64,000 bases of DNA from Xenophilus sp. Marseille-Q4582 (GCF_916700565.1 NZ_CAKAKO010000003.1:496001-560000), one strand, 5' to 3'; shown: positions 1-8,854, counted from the first letter of the stretch. Notes: generated by a model from the sequence alone, not told the origin. Made by a program: numbers and translations.

Positions 1-1158
1 CTGAGCTACGGCCATGGCGACGTCGTGAGCGGCCAGGAAGGCCAGTGGCGCGAGGGCTTGGACCCGTGGCAGTTGCGCGCGGAAGGCGACCGCCTGTACG
101 GCCGCGGCACGGCCGACAACAAGGGCCAGCACACCATCGCCCTGGGTGCGCTGGAGGCGGTGCTGGCCGCGCGCGGCGGCCGGCTGGGCTACAACCTCTG
201 CTGGCTCATCGAGACCGGCGAGGAAGCCGCCTCGCCCGGCCTGGCCGCCGTCTGCGCGCAGGAGCGCGAGGCCCTGCGCGCCGACCTGTTCATCGCCAGC
301 GACGGCCCGCGCGTGCAGGCCGGCCGGCCCACGCTGTTCCTGGGTTCGCGCGGCGCCGTCAACTTCACCCTGACACTGAACAGCCGCCCGCGCGGCTACC
401 ACTCGGGCAACTGGGGCGGCGTGCTGGTCAACCCGGCCACACGACTCGCGCATGCGCTGGGCACGCTGGTCGACGCGCGCGGCCGCATCCGGGTCGAAGA
501 CCTGCGGCCGCCGGCATTGGACGAGCCGCTGCGCGCCGCGCTGCGCACCCTGCAAATCGGCGGCGGCCCGGACGACCCGGCCCTGGACGACGGCTGGGGC
601 GAGCCCGGCCTGACGGCGGCCGAACGCCTGGTCGGCTGGAACACGCTGGAAGTGCTGGCCCTGGGCGCCGGCAACCCGCAACGCCCCGTGGGCGCCATTC
701 CGCCGCAGGCCGTGGCGCATTGCCAGCTGCGCTTCGTGGTCGGCACACCCTGGCAGCAGCTCAAGGAAATCGTTCGCGCGCATCTGGACGAATGCGGCTT
801 CGAGGACATCGAGGTGGCCGTGACGCTCACAGGCGCTGCCACGCGCCTGCCGCTGGACAACCCGTGGGTGAGCTGGGCGCTCCAGTCCATCGCGCGCAGC
901 TGCGGCCAGCGCGCCGACCTGCTGCCCAACCTGGCGGGCTCGCTGCCCAACGAGATCTTCGCCGGCCTGCTGGGCCTGCCCACCTTGTGGGTGCCGCATT
1001 CCTACCCGGCCTGCGCGCAGCACGCACCCAACGAGCACCTGCTGGCCTCCGTCGCGCGCGAAGGCCTGCAGATCATGGCCGGCCTGTACTGGGACCTCGG
1101 CGAGCCCGGCCAGGCCCCCTGGCAGGCCGGCGCGCTGAAGGCCGGCGCACCGGCCTGA
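1..1158 (+). CDS. M20-family metallopeptidase, 3' part (5' end outside window)
   Basis: The frame is open from the first base and runs to TGA at 1156-1158, so the gene begins upstream. The first visible residues read LSYGHGDVVSGQEGQW, the M20/M25/M40 signature in which the H and D of GHGD are a zinc ligand and its neighbour. Further on come GRGTADNKGQ (second metal ligand and hinge), IETGEEAASPG (the catalytic glutamate pair EE) and a dimerisation (lid) domain. The C-terminal H of the catalytic half is probably in the LPTLWVPHSYPACAQHAPNEH stretch. The family hydrolyses dipeptides, N-acyl amino acids or carbamoyl amino acids, and substrate cannot be assigned here. It lies 57 nt before a Bug binding protein on the same strand, so the two may be co-transcribed. 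A GTG at 25 would give an artificial start inside the metal-binding motif. Confidence 0.9.
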   Translation: MSYGHGDVVSGQEGQWREGLDPWQLRAEGDRLYGRGTADNKGQHTIALGALEAVLAARGGRLGYNLCWLIETGEEAASPGLAAVCAQEREALRADLFIASDGPRVQAGRPTLFLGSRGAVNFTLTLNSRPRGYHSGNWGGVLVNPATRLAHALGTLVDARGRIRVEDLRPPALDEPLRAALRTLQIGGGPDDPALDDGWGEPGLTAAERLVGWNTLEVLALGAGNPQRPVGAIPPQAVAHCQLRFVVGTPWQQLKEIVRAHLDECGFEDIEVAVTLTGAATRLPLDNPWVSWALQSIARSCGQRADLLPNLAGSLPNEIFAGLLGLPTLWVPHSYPACAQHAPNEHLLASVAREGLQIMAGLYWDLGEPGQAPWQAGALKAGAPA

Positions 1159-1215
1159 GCTCATGCACCCGCCCGCCGCTCCTCATCCCCACCCTTTCGC
1201 TTTCCAAGGAACCCC

Positions 1216-2214
1216 ATGAAGACCCCCGCTCGCACGCGCCGCCGCGCGCTCTGCCTCGCACTGGCCCTGTCGGCCGCCGGCCTCGCGCCCGTCAGCGCGC
1301 TGCACGCCCAGGAGCCCTGGCCCGCCAAGCCGATCAAGCTGGTCGTGCCCTTCCCGCCCGGCGGCGGCACCGACCTGGTGGCCCGCGCCCTGGGCCAGAA
1401 GCTGTCGGAGCGGCTCAAGCAGGCGATCGTGATCGACAACAAGCCGGGCGCCGCCACCCTCATCGGCACCGACGCCGTGGCCAAGGCCCCGGCCGACGGC
1501 TACACGCTGCTGCTCTCGGGCTCCACCAGCTACACCGTCAACCCGGCGCTGCGCGCCAAGCTGCCCTACGACCCGGTCAAGGACCTGGCGCCCATCGCCG
1601 TGGTGGCACGCACGCCCCTGGTGCTCGTCGTGAAGGGCGACGCCCCGTATGCGAGCGTCGATGCCCTGGTGGCCGCCGCCAAGGCCAGGCCGCAATCCAT
1701 CCGCTATGCCAGCTTCGGCAGCGGTTCGGGCCCGCACCTGGCCGGCGAGCTGTTCGCGCTGGCCGCGGGCGTCAAGCTGCAGGAAGTGCCCTACCGCGGC
1801 AGCGCCCAGGCCACGATGGCCGTGATTTCGGGCGAGATCGAGATGGGCATCGACACCGTGGCCGCCGCGGCGCCGCACATCCAGGCCGGCAAGCTGCGCG
1901 CACTGGGCATCGTGGGTCCCAGCCGCTCCAGCCTGCTGCCCGAGGTGAAGACGATGGCCGAGCTGAAGCTGCCCGACGCCACCTTCGACGCGTGGTACGG
2001 CTTTGCCGCGCCCGGCGGCACGCCCGCGCCCGTGGTGCAGCGCCTGGCCACCGAAGTGAAGGCCGTGATGGCGGACCCCGCCCTGCAAAAGCAGCTGCGC
2101 ACCCAGGGCATGGAGCCGGTGGTGATCGAAGCGGCCGCTTTCCGCACGCTGATCGACACGGAAATCGCGCGCTACCTGGCGCTGGCGCATCGCGCTGGTA
2201 TTGCTCCCCAATAG
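1216..2214 (+). CDS. Bug-family (TctC-like) periplasmic solute-binding protein
   Basis: A 332-residue protein with an obvious Sec signal peptide: basic start (KTPARTRRR), hydrophobic core, likely cleavage after LHA before QEPWP. The mature part starts with the hallmark Bug motif WPAKPIKLVVPFPPGGGTDLVAR and continues with GAATLIGTDAVAKAPADGYTLL, which forms the ligand pocket of this family. Bug proteins bind small carboxylates or related compounds and are hugely expanded in Comamonadaceae and Bordetella. No TctA/TctB membrane subunits are nearby, as is usual for orphan Bug genes. An AAGGA Shine-Dalgarno lies a few bases before the ATG. It follows the M20 peptidase by 57 nt, so the ligand could be a substrate or product of that enzyme (inference). 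Confidence 0.92.
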   Translation: MKTPARTRRRALCLALALSAAGLAPVSALHAQEPWPAKPIKLVVPFPPGGGTDLVARALGQKLSERLKQAIVIDNKPGAATLIGTDAVAKAPADGYTLLLSGSTSYTVNPALRAKLPYDPVKDLAPIAVVARTPLVLVVKGDAPYASVDALVAAAKARPQSIRYASFGSGSGPHLAGELFALAAGVKLQEVPYRGSAQATMAVISGEIEMGIDTVAAAAPHIQAGKLRALGIVGPSRSSLLPEVKTMAELKLPDATFDAWYGFAAPGGTPAPVVQRLATEVKAVMADPALQKQLRTQGMEPVVIEAAAFRTLIDTEIARYLALAHRAGIAPQ

Positions 2215-2299
2215 GCCGGCGCGTGCGGCCTGACGGGGGCGGTGGGCACCCATGCGGGCCCGCCGGCTTCGGGGCCGCGGCCCGCGGCGCCGTCTCAAA

Positions 2300-2315
2300 C
2301 GTGACTTTCGTCACA
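2300..2315. promoter_or_regulatory. Candidate CRP/FNR-family binding site upstream of phaZ
   Basis: The bases read CGTGA-CTTTCG-TCACA, one mismatch from the TGTGA-N6-TCACA consensus of CRP-type regulators; the inner arms GTGAC/GTCAC are perfectly symmetrical. It ends about 113 bp before the phaZ start codon and about 75 bp before a candidate -10 box. Regulation by a Crp/FNR-family protein is inference from the pattern only. Confidence 0.4.
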
Positions 2316-2384
2316 TCTTCGGTGCGCCTGCCGTGCGGTTCTTCGCACCCGGCAGCGGCTTCGCGCCCTGCGCGCGCCGCCCCG

Positions 2385-2412
2385 CGCTGATATATTGCAC
2401 TGCAGCGAAACC
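2385..2412 (+). promoter_or_regulatory. Candidate phaZ promoter -10 region
   Basis: An AT-rich break in otherwise GC-rich DNA contains TATATT at 2391-2396, a good -10 box, followed at once by TTGCACTGCAGCG. The TTGCA core also occurs upstream of phaC (minus-strand reading, 25597-25601) and phaB (19895-19899), so it may be part of a shared PHB-regulator site. No convincing -35 box is visible. Confidence 0.35.
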
Positions 2413-2428
2413 ACCCGCCCCACCTGCG

Positions 2429-3832
2429 ATGCTGTACCAACTCTATGAAACCCAGCGCTCCCTGATGGAGCCCTTCGCGGATTTCGCCCAGGCCGCATCC
2501 AAGCTCTTTTCCTCGGGCGCCGTGTTCAGCCAGCTGCCGATGGCCCAGCGCGTGGCCGCGGGCTACGATCTGCTCTACCGCCTGGGCAAGGACTACGAGA
2601 AGCCCGAATTCGAGATCAAGACCGTGCAGGTGGACGGGACCGACGTGGTGATCCTCGAGGTCATCGCGCTCGAGAAGCCGTTCTGCCAGCTGCGCCGCTT
2701 CAAGCGCTTCACCGACGACGTCGGCACCCTGGCCACGCTCAAGAGCCAGCCCGTGGTGCTCATCGTGGCCCCGCTGTCGGGCCACTACGCCACGCTGCTG
2801 CGCGACACCGTGCGCACCATGCTGCAGGGCCACAAGGTCTACATCACCGACTGGAAGAACGCCCGCCTCGTGCCGCTGTCCGAGGGCGAATTCCACCTGG
2901 ACGACTACATCCACTACGTGCAGGACTTCATCCGCCACCTGCAGGCGGAGTACGGCAACTGCCACGTGATGAGCGTGTGCCAGCCCACCGTGCCGGTGCT
3001 GGCGGCCATTTCGCTGATGGCCAGCCGCGGCGAGACGCTGCCGCTGTCCATGACCATGATGGGCGGCCCCATCGACGCGCGCCGCTCGCCCACCTCGGTG
3101 AACAACCTGGCGACCAACAAGAGCTTCGAGTGGTTCGAGAACAACGTGATCTACCGGGTGCCGCAGGGCTTCCCGGGCGAAGGCCGCCGCGTGTACCCGG
3201 GCTTCCTCCAGTACACGGGTTTCGTGGCCATGAACCCCGACCGCCACGCGAACAGCCACTGGGACTATTTCAAGGACCTGATCAAGGGCGATGACGCCAG
3301 CGCCGAGGCGCACCGCAAGTTCTACGACGAGTACAACGCCGTGCTCGACATGGACGCGGACTACTACCTCGAGACCATCCGCACCGTGTTCCAGGAATTC
3401 GACCTCGTCAACGGCACCTGGGACGTGAAGAGTCCCAGCGGCGAAGTGGAGCGCGTGCGGCCGCAGGACATCCGGAACTCGGCCCTGCTGACCATTGAAG
3501 GCGAACTGGACGACATCTCCGGCTCCGGCCAGACCCAGGCCGCGCACGACCTGTGCACGGGCATCGAGAACGGCCAGCACTTCGAGGTCAAGGGCGCCGG
3601 CCACTACGGCATCTTCAGCGGCCGCCGCTGGCGCGAGCAGGTGTACCCGCGCGTGCGCGACTTCATCGCCGCGAACGACCAGCGCCCGGCGCGCGCCGCG
3701 CGCGAAGAACTGGCCCTGGCGGCCGAGGACGCCGCCCCTGCCGGCGGGGCGCTGGCGGTACGCAAGCGCACGGCCGTGGCCGCGCCGCGCAAGACAGCCG
3801 CCGCCAGCCGCGCGCCCGCCAAGCGCGCCTGA
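2429..3832 (+). CDS. phaZ: Intracellular polyhydroxyalkanoate depolymerase PhaZ
   Basis: A 467-residue protein starting MLYQLYETQRSLMEPF, the conserved start of intracellular PHB depolymerases (PhaZ1/i-PhaZ type), with no signal peptide. It mobilises stored PHB granules in the cytoplasm. The nucleophile is a cysteine in MSVCQPTVP (Cys184) rather than a serine, as in this depolymerase family; the later SGSGQTQAAHD and GAGHYGIFSGRRW stretches hold the likely Asp and His of the triad. The last 30 or so residues (after REELALAAED) form a low-complexity Ala/Lys/Arg/Pro tail, reminiscent of the basic tails of phasins and DNA-associated granule proteins. The true start is the ATG at 2429; an upstream open stretch to 2252 lacks family similarity. 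A hairpin terminator follows. Confidence 0.93.
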   Translation: MLYQLYETQRSLMEPFADFAQAASKLFSSGAVFSQLPMAQRVAAGYDLLYRLGKDYEKPEFEIKTVQVDGTDVVILEVIALEKPFCQLRRFKRFTDDVGTLATLKSQPVVLIVAPLSGHYATLLRDTVRTMLQGHKVYITDWKNARLVPLSEGEFHLDDYIHYVQDFIRHLQAEYGNCHVMSVCQPTVPVLAAISLMASRGETLPLSMTMMGGPIDARRSPTSVNNLATNKSFEWFENNVIYRVPQGFPGEGRRVYPGFLQYTGFVAMNPDRHANSHWDYFKDLIKGDDASAEAHRKFYDEYNAVLDMDADYYLETIRTVFQEFDLVNGTWDVKSPSGEVERVRPQDIRNSALLTIEGELDDISGSGQTQAAHDLCTGIENGQHFEVKGAGHYGIFSGRRWREQVYPRVRDFIAANDQRPARAAREELALAAEDAAPAGGALAVRKRTAVAAPRKTAAASRAPAKRA

Positions 3833-3849
3833 TCCGCGCTGCGCCCCTG

Positions 3850-3881
3850 CCGGCGCCCCCATCGCGGGCGCCGGTGCTTTT
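3850..3881 (+). terminator. Rho-independent terminator after phaZ
   Basis: A perfect 9-bp GC stem (3850-3858 with 3866-3874, 7-nt loop) is followed by TGCTTTT. It lies 18 nt past the phaZ stop and separates phaZ from the ferredoxin gene. Confidence 0.6.
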
Positions 3882-3939
3882 CCGGCCTACGATTCCGCCG
3901 CGCCGGCCTGGCCAGGCCGGGCGCGGCATACTTGCCCGC

Positions 3940-4584
3940 ATGACCCGCCTTGCCGACCGCCTGCTCGATGCCCTGCCCCAGACGCAGTGCACCCGCTGCG
4001 GCTACCCGGACTGCGCAGGCTATGCCGAAGCCATCGAACGCGGCGAAGCCGGCATCGACCAGTGCCCGCCCGGCGGCGATGAAGGCGTGCGTCGGCTGGC
4101 CGCGCTCACGGGCGCTGCCGCGCGCACGCTGAACCCGGCCTTCGGCACCGAAGGCCCGCGCCTGCTGGCCGTGATCGACGAAGCCTGGTGCATCGGCTGC
4201 ACGCGCTGCCTGGACGCCTGCCCCACGGACGCCATCCTCGGCGTCAACAAGCACATGCACACGGTCATCGCCGCGCAGTGCACGGGCTGCGAGCTGTGCC
4301 TGCCCGCCTGCCCCGTGGATTGCATCGCCTTCGAAGACGCCGCGCCCGGCCGCACGGGCTGGCAAGCCTGGTCCGCACCGCAGGCCGAGGCGGCCCGCGC
4401 GCGCTACGCCGCCCACCGCGCGCGGCGGCAGGCGCCCCCAAGCCCGGGCCGGCAGCCCGCCGCGCCGGTCGACGCCGCCGCGACCGAGGACGCCGCCACG
4501 CAACAGGCGGCCCGCAAGCGCAGCGTGGTGGAAGCCGCGCTGGCCCGCGCGCGCGCCGCGGCCCAGGCGCGCCAGGGCGCCTGA
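3940..4584 (+). CDS. rsxB: RsxB/RnfB-like ferredoxin subunit, stand-alone
   Basis: A 214-residue iron-sulfur protein. Residues 1-45 carry the RnfB four-cysteine motif (Cys17, Cys20, Cys25, Cys42) that binds one 4Fe-4S cluster. Two ferredoxin-type clusters follow: Cys84-x2-Cys87-x2-Cys90-x3-Cys94 and Cys114-x2-Cys117-x2-Cys120-x3-Cys124. The C-terminal 80 residues are an Ala/Arg-rich, probably helical tail. The N-terminal membrane anchor of classical RnfB is absent and no rnfA/C/D/G/E genes are nearby, so it is not part of a visible Rnf/Rsx complex. Such orphan RsxB-like proteins are common in beta-proteobacteria and probably shuttle electrons to an unidentified partner. The start is the ATG at 3940, where similarity begins. 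Confidence 0.85.
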   Translation: MTRLADRLLDALPQTQCTRCGYPDCAGYAEAIERGEAGIDQCPPGGDEGVRRLAALTGAAARTLNPAFGTEGPRLLAVIDEAWCIGCTRCLDACPTDAILGVNKHMHTVIAAQCTGCELCLPACPVDCIAFEDAAPGRTGWQAWSAPQAEAARARYAAHRARRQAPPSPGRQPAAPVDAAATEDAATQQAARKRSVVEAALARARAAAQARQGA

Positions 4585-4594
4585 CGGGCGAGCG

Positions 4595-5098
4595 TCAGCC
4601 GCCCGGGGCAGCCGCCAGGGCCGCGAAGGCCTTCACCACCTCGGGCGGCGCCTGCACCAGCTCGATCAGCACCCCTTCGCCACTGATCGGGAACGCCTCG
4701 TTGCCCTTGGGGTGCAGGAAGCAGATGTCGAAGCCTGCCGCGCCGCGGCGGATGCCGCCGGGCGCGAAGCGCACGCCCTGCGCGCTGAGCCAGTTCACTG
4801 CCTGCGGCAGGTCGTCGATCCACAGGCCGACATGGTTGAGCGGCGTGGCGTGCACCGCCGGCTTCTTCTCCGGGTCCAGCGGCTGCATCAGGTCCACCTC
4901 GACCTTGAACGGGCCTTCGCCGATCGCGCAGATGTCCTCGTCGACGTTCTCGCGCTCGCTCTGGAAGGTGCCCGTCACGGCCAGGCCCAGCATGTCCACC
5001 CAGAGCGTCTTGAGCTTGTGCTTGTCCAGCGCACCGATGGCGATCTGCTGGATGCCCAGCACCTTGAAGGGCCGCGTGGGGTTCATCGCCGTGTTCAT
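4595..5098 (-). CDS. VOC-superfamily protein, probable methylmalonyl-CoA epimerase
   Basis: A 167-residue vicinal-oxygen-chelate protein with two beta-alpha-beta-beta-beta modules. Features typical of methylmalonyl-CoA epimerase are [11 protein letters not shown] and the C-terminal [10 protein letters not shown]...[10 protein letters not shown] (metal-binding Glu in LIEL). The first metal-ligand position, usually His in an HIAI motif, is Gln here (GIQQIAIG, Gln17-Gln18). Gln is an accepted ligand at this place in some glyoxalases. It is the last gene of the propionyl-CoA operon, and its ATG overlaps the bioB stop (ATGA at 5095-5098). The pathway genes upstream make D-methylmalonyl-CoA and consume the L form, so an epimerase is the missing step. 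Assignment as epimerase is inference from context plus the C-terminal motif; other VOC functions remain possible. Confidence 0.72.
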   Translation of the reverse strand: MNTAMNPTRPFKVLGIQQIAIGALDKHKLKTLWVDMLGLAVTGTFQSERENVDEDICAIGEGPFKVEVDLMQPLDPEKKPAVHATPLNHVGLWIDDLPQAVNWLSAQGVRFAPGGIRRGAAGFDICFLHPKGNEAFPISGEGVLIELVQAPPEVVKAFAALAAAPGG

Positions 5099-6123
5099 GC
5101 GTGCGCTCCGTGTTCGTGCTGCGTCACCTGCACCTGCCGCGTGCCGTAGCCCAGCTTGTCGAGCAGGCGCCGGTCGGCGTCGGCGTCGGGATTGCCCGTC
5201 ACCAGCAGCTTGTCGCCGTAGAAGATGGAGTTGGCGCCGGCCAGGAAGCACAGCGCCTGCACCGGCTCGCCCAGTTGCTGGCGGCCCGCCGACAGGCGCA
5301 CGCGCGCCTGGGGCATCAGGATGCGCGCCACGGCGATCACGCGCACGAAGTCCAGCGGATCGATCGGCTCGCTGTCCGCCAGCGGCGTGCCGGGCACGCG
5401 CACCAGGCTGTTGATGGGCACCGACTCGGGGTACGGATCGAGGTTGGCCAGCTGGGCCAGGAGGCCTGCGCGGTGCACCGGCGCCTCGCCCATGCCCACG
5501 ATGCCGCCGCAGCACACGCGGATGCCGGCTGCGCGCACATGCGCCAGCGTGTCCAGCCGGTCCTGGTAGCTGCGCGTGTCCACCACGTCGCCGTAGTACT
5601 CGGGCGCGGTGTCGAGGTTGTGGTTGTAGTAATCCAGGCCCGCTTCGCGCAGGGCCTGCGCCTGGTGCGATTCGAGCATGCCCAGCGTGGCGCAGGACTG
5701 CATCCCCAGCCCCTTCACGGCCTGGATCAGCTCGGCCACTTTCTCGATGTCACGGTCCTTGGGCGCGCGCCAGGCCGCGCCCATGCAAAAGCGCGTAGCC
5801 CCGGCGTCCTTGGCCGCCTGGGCGGCGCGCGTCACCTCCTCCACGCTCATGAGCTTCTGCGCCTTCACGCCGGTGTCGAACTCGGCGGATTGCGGGCAGT
5901 AGCCGCAGTTCTCGGGGCAGCCGCCGGTCTTCACCGACAGCAGCGTGGCCAGCTCGATGTCGCGCGCGGGCCAGTGCGCGCGGTGCACGGTCTGGGCGCG
6001 GAACATCAGCTCGTCGAAGGGCAGGTCCAGCAGTTCCTGCACCGCTTCCACCGACCAGCGGCCCTGCGGCGCGGCGGCCGCCGGACGGCGGACCCGGATC
6101 ACGGACAACGCATTCGCGTCCAT
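5095..6123 (-). CDS. bioB: Biotin synthase
   Basis: A 342-residue radical-SAM enzyme that inserts sulfur into dethiobiotin. The radical-SAM cluster motif is Cys69-x3-Cys73-x2-Cys76 ([13 protein letters not shown]). [23 protein letters not shown] and the C-terminal [17 protein letters not shown], which are diagnostic of BioB, are all present. The start codon overlaps the stop of the upstream carboxylase gene by one base (TGATG at 6121-6125) and its stop overlaps the start of the VOC gene, so translation is probably coupled on both sides. No other bio genes are in the window. Its place directly after the biotin-carrying subunit of propionyl-CoA carboxylase suggests cofactor supply. Confidence 0.96.
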   Translation of the reverse strand: MDANALSVIRVRRPAAAAPQGRWSVEAVQELLDLPFDELMFRAQTVHRAHWPARDIELATLLSVKTGGCPENCGYCPQSAEFDTGVKAQKLMSVEEVTRAAQAAKDAGATRFCMGAAWRAPKDRDIEKVAELIQAVKGLGMQSCATLGMLESHQAQALREAGLDYYNHNLDTAPEYYGDVVDTRSYQDRLDTLAHVRAAGIRVCCGGIVGMGEAPVHRAGLLAQLANLDPYPESVPINSLVRVPGTPLADSEPIDPLDFVRVIAVARILMPQARVRLSAGRQQLGEPVQALCFLAGANSIFYGDKLLVTGNPDADADRRLLDKLGYGTRQVQVTQHEHGAHA

Positions 6124-8177
6124 CAGACGAACTCCAGGATCACCTGATCCACCGCCAGCGACTCGCCCTTGGCGGCCGAAATCTTGCCCACCACGCCGTC
6201 CTGCGCGGCGAACAGCACGTTCTCCATCTTCATGGCTTCGATCACGGCCAGCTTCTCGCCGGCCTGCACCTGCTGCCCCTCCTTGACGGCCACGTCGACC
6301 AGCAGGCCGGGCATGGGCGACATGAGGAACTTGCTCAGGTCCGGCGGGGCCTTGAAGGGCATCAGCTGATGCAGGCGCGCGCCCAGGGGCGACAGCACCA
6401 GGGCCTCGATCTGCGTGCCTGCGTGCTGCACGCGCAGCGCCAGCGGGTTCTTGCCCGCGCCACGCTCCACCTGGGCCGTGAAGGCCTGGCCGTTCACGTG
6501 GCCCTGCACCCGGATGCTGCCGAGCGCCGAGCGGCTGTCGATGCGGTAGGCCTTCTCGCCCACCTGCACGGCGCTGGTGCCGGTGCGGCCCTCATAGTCG
6601 CTCACGGCAACGGGCGTGTGCACATGCCGCCCATCGGCCGCCAGGGTGACGACCACGAACTGCTCGCCCACCTTCACGCCATGGCCGGCCAGCTGGCCGC
6701 TGATGCCCGAGGCCCGCGCGCGCAAGCGGCGGTGCATGTAGGCCGCCAGCGCGACCAGGAACTGCGGATCGCTGTGCGGCACGTCTTCGGCGCGGAAGCC
6801 CTGGCCGTAGTGTTCGGCGATGAAGCCGGTGTTGAAGTCGCCCGCGACGAATTTGGGATGCGCCAGCAGCGCCGCCTGGAAAGGGATGTTGCTGTGGATG
6901 CCGCGGATCACGAAGCCATTGAGCGCCTCGCGCATCAGCTCGATCGCATGCGCGCGGTCACGCCCGTGCACGATCAGCTTGGCGATCATCGAGTCGTAGT
7001 ACATCGGGATCTCGCCGCCCTCGTACACGCCGGTGTCCACGCGCACCCCATATTCATCGGCCGCATTGGGCTGCGAGGCCGACAGTTGCTCGTCCGGCGG
7101 CTGGAACTTCACCAGCCGGCCGGTGGAGGGCAGGAAGTTGCGGAACGGGTCCTCGGCGTTGATGCGGCATTCGATGGACCAGCCCTCGCGCTTCACGTCT
7201 TCCTGGCGGATCGCGAGCTTCTCGCCCGCGGCGACGCGGATCATCTGCTCCACCAGGTCCAGCCCCGTGATGCACTCGGTCACCGGGTGCTCCACCTGCA
7301 GGCGCGTGTTCATCTCCAGGAAGTAGAAGTCCTGGTTCTTGCCGACCACGAACTCCACCGTGCCCGCGCTCTGGTACTTGACGGCCTTTGCCAGTGCCAC
7401 GGCCTGCTCGCCCATGGCCTTGCGCGTGGCCTCGCTGATGAAGGGCGACGGCGCCTCCTCGATGACCTTCTGGTGGCGGCGCTGGATGGAGCATTCGCGC
7501 TCGTTCAGGTAGATCACGTTGCCATGTGCGTCGCCCAGCACCTGGATCTCGATGTGGCGCGGCTGTTCGACGAACTTTTCGATGAAGATGCGGTCGTCGC
7601 CGAAGGAGTTGCGCGCCTCGTTCTGGCAGGCCGTGAAACCTTCCAGCGCTTCCTTGTCGTTGAAGGCCACGCGCAGGCCCTTGCCGCCACCGCCGGCGCT
7701 GGCCTTGATCATCACCGGGTAGCCGATGTCCTTCGCGATCTGCACCGCGCGCTCGGCCGATTCGATGGCGTCGTTCCAGCCCGGGATGGTGTTGACCTTG
7801 GCCTCGTTGGCGAGCTTCTTGGAGGCGATCTTGTCGCCCATGGCCGCGATGGAATAGTGCTTGGGGCCGATGAAGGCGATGCCCTCTTCTTCCACGCGCT
7901 TGGCGAAGGCCTCGTTCTCCGACAGGAAGCCGTAGCCCGGGTGCACGGCTTCGGCGCCGGTCTTCTTGCAGGCTTCGATGATGCGGTCGGCCTGCAGGTA
8001 GGACTCGCGCGAGGGCGCCGCGCCGATGTGCACGGCCTCGTCGGCCAGCTCCACGTGGCGCGCGTCCTTGTCGGCGTCCGAGTACACGGCCACCGTCAGG
8101 ATGCCCATCTTGCGGGCCGTCTTGATGACGCGGCAGGCGATCTCGCCGCGGTTGGCGATGAGTATTTTCTTGAACAT
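6123..8177 (-). CDS. pccA: Propionyl/acetyl-CoA carboxylase alpha subunit (biotin carboxylase + BCCP)
   Basis: A 684-residue protein with a biotin carboxylase half (start [25 protein letters not shown], glycine-rich ATP-grasp loop [14 protein letters not shown], catalytic [21 protein letters not shown]), a BT linker domain and a C-terminal biotinyl domain. The biotin attachment site is EAMKMEN with Lys650. With the beta subunit encoded two genes upstream it carboxylates propionyl-CoA to D-methylmalonyl-CoA. The length and the fused BCCP are those of PccA/MccA, not of AccC. The start codon is 21 nt downstream of the M15-fold gene and its stop overlaps bioB by one base. Confidence 0.94.
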   Translation of the reverse strand: MFKKILIANRGEIACRVIKTARKMGILTVAVYSDADKDARHVELADEAVHIGAAPSRESYLQADRIIEACKKTGAEAVHPGYGFLSENEAFAKRVEEEGIAFIGPKHYSIAAMGDKIASKKLANEAKVNTIPGWNDAIESAERAVQIAKDIGYPVMIKASAGGGGKGLRVAFNDKEALEGFTACQNEARNSFGDDRIFIEKFVEQPRHIEIQVLGDAHGNVIYLNERECSIQRRHQKVIEEAPSPFISEATRKAMGEQAVALAKAVKYQSAGTVEFVVGKNQDFYFLEMNTRLQVEHPVTECITGLDLVEQMIRVAAGEKLAIRQEDVKREGWSIECRINAEDPFRNFLPSTGRLVKFQPPDEQLSASQPNAADEYGVRVDTGVYEGGEIPMYYDSMIAKLIVHGRDRAHAIELMREALNGFVIRGIHSNIPFQAALLAHPKFVAGDFNTGFIAEHYGQGFRAEDVPHSDPQFLVALAAYMHRRLRARASGISGQLAGHGVKVGEQFVVVTLAADGRHVHTPVAVSDYEGRTGTSAVQVGEKAYRIDSRSALGSIRVQGHVNGQAFTAQVERGAGKNPLALRVQHAGTQIEALVLSPLGARLHQLMPFKAPPDLSKFLMSPMPGLLVDVAVKEGQQVQAGEKLAVIEAMKMENVLFAAQDGVVGKISAAKGESLAVDQVILEFV

Positions 8178-8198
8178 GATGATCTTCTTGCCCGCGCT

Positions 8199-8837
8199 TC
8201 AGACAGCGCAGTTGTCCAACAGCGTTTGAATATTGGCTTTCCGCTCTGAGGCTGGCGGCATCCGGGTGAGCAACGATTGCGGGCCACCTCTACGTGTCAC
8301 CATCTTCTTCAGCGAAATCTCGTGCCATCCGAGGTTGAAGCACACCTCGTCGGAATGATCTGCTGTTGCAAAGAACTCGACGAAGCTCCAATCGGGAAGG
8401 TGATCATTGATCCACCACGCCAGCGCCTCGTAGGGCACCGTTCCCGCAAAGATCGCACGCGAGACACGGGGAATGCTGATGCAAGCAGTTGCGCCCATCC
8501 CATTCTTGGCACTCGGGTGGTCCCAGGTGTGAAAGCCATCGTTATCTGAGGCGCAGTTCGCCTTGCCGACGCCTGCCGCATTCACGGCCCTGCTCCGATA
8601 GCCTGAGCGAACGTGGATTCGGCCGAACCGCGCCTGCAACGGCTCCAGCAGCAACGCACAGAGCCTGGAGCCAGCCTCAATGGCAAAGTCGACTCGTTCT
8701 TTGTCAGGAACATTGCGCAGTTTGTGATGCACGGCGAGTTCACTGTAGAGAAATTCTCGGAAATGAAAGCTCGCCGACAAAGGCACTCTGCCTAGCCTGT
8801 CCAAACCAGAGTAGCTATCGGGATCGAAGCGTGCCAT
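8199..8837 (-). CDS. M15-peptidase-fold protein (HxWD...GATAC type) inside the propionyl-CoA operon
   Basis: A 212-residue protein resembling the M15A (D-Ala-D-Ala carboxypeptidase-like) fold: FHFREFLYSEL, LLLEPLQARFGRIHVRSGYRSRAVN, then FHTWDH (His103, Trp105, Asp106), GATACISIP (Cys119 where M15 enzymes have the zinc-ligand Asp) and FVEFF...LGWHE (Glu154, His172). From memory, proteins with the same HxWD and GATAC/GATAT signature are scattered through proteobacterial genomes as uncharacterised M15-like proteins, so Cys119 may be normal for the subfamily. Base composition is clearly lower in G+C (mid-50s % by eye) than the flanking carboxylase genes. It sits 17 nt after pccB and 21 nt before pccA on the same strand, so it is transcribed with them. 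Catalytic activity and role are unknown. Confidence 0.75.
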   Translation of the reverse strand: MARFDPDSYSGLDRLGRVPLSASFHFREFLYSELAVHHKLRNVPDKERVDFAIEAGSRLCALLLEPLQARFGRIHVRSGYRSRAVNAAGVGKANCASDNDGFHTWDHPSAKNGMGATACISIPRVSRAIFAGTVPYEALAWWINDHLPDWSFVEFFATADHSDEVCFNLGWHEISLKKMVTRRGGPQSLLTRMPPASERKANIQTLLDNCAV

Positions 8838-8854
8838 AGCTTGCACTCGGTGGC

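Noticed and set aside
25-60. GTG at 25 as the start of the M20 peptidase
   Set aside because: The frame is open and conserved upstream to base 1 (the GHGD metal motif), so the gene enters from outside the window.
1772-3862. A long minus-strand open frame antisense to the Bug protein and phaZ
   Set aside because: Both real genes are on the plus strand with clear motifs; the antisense product has no domain and biased composition.
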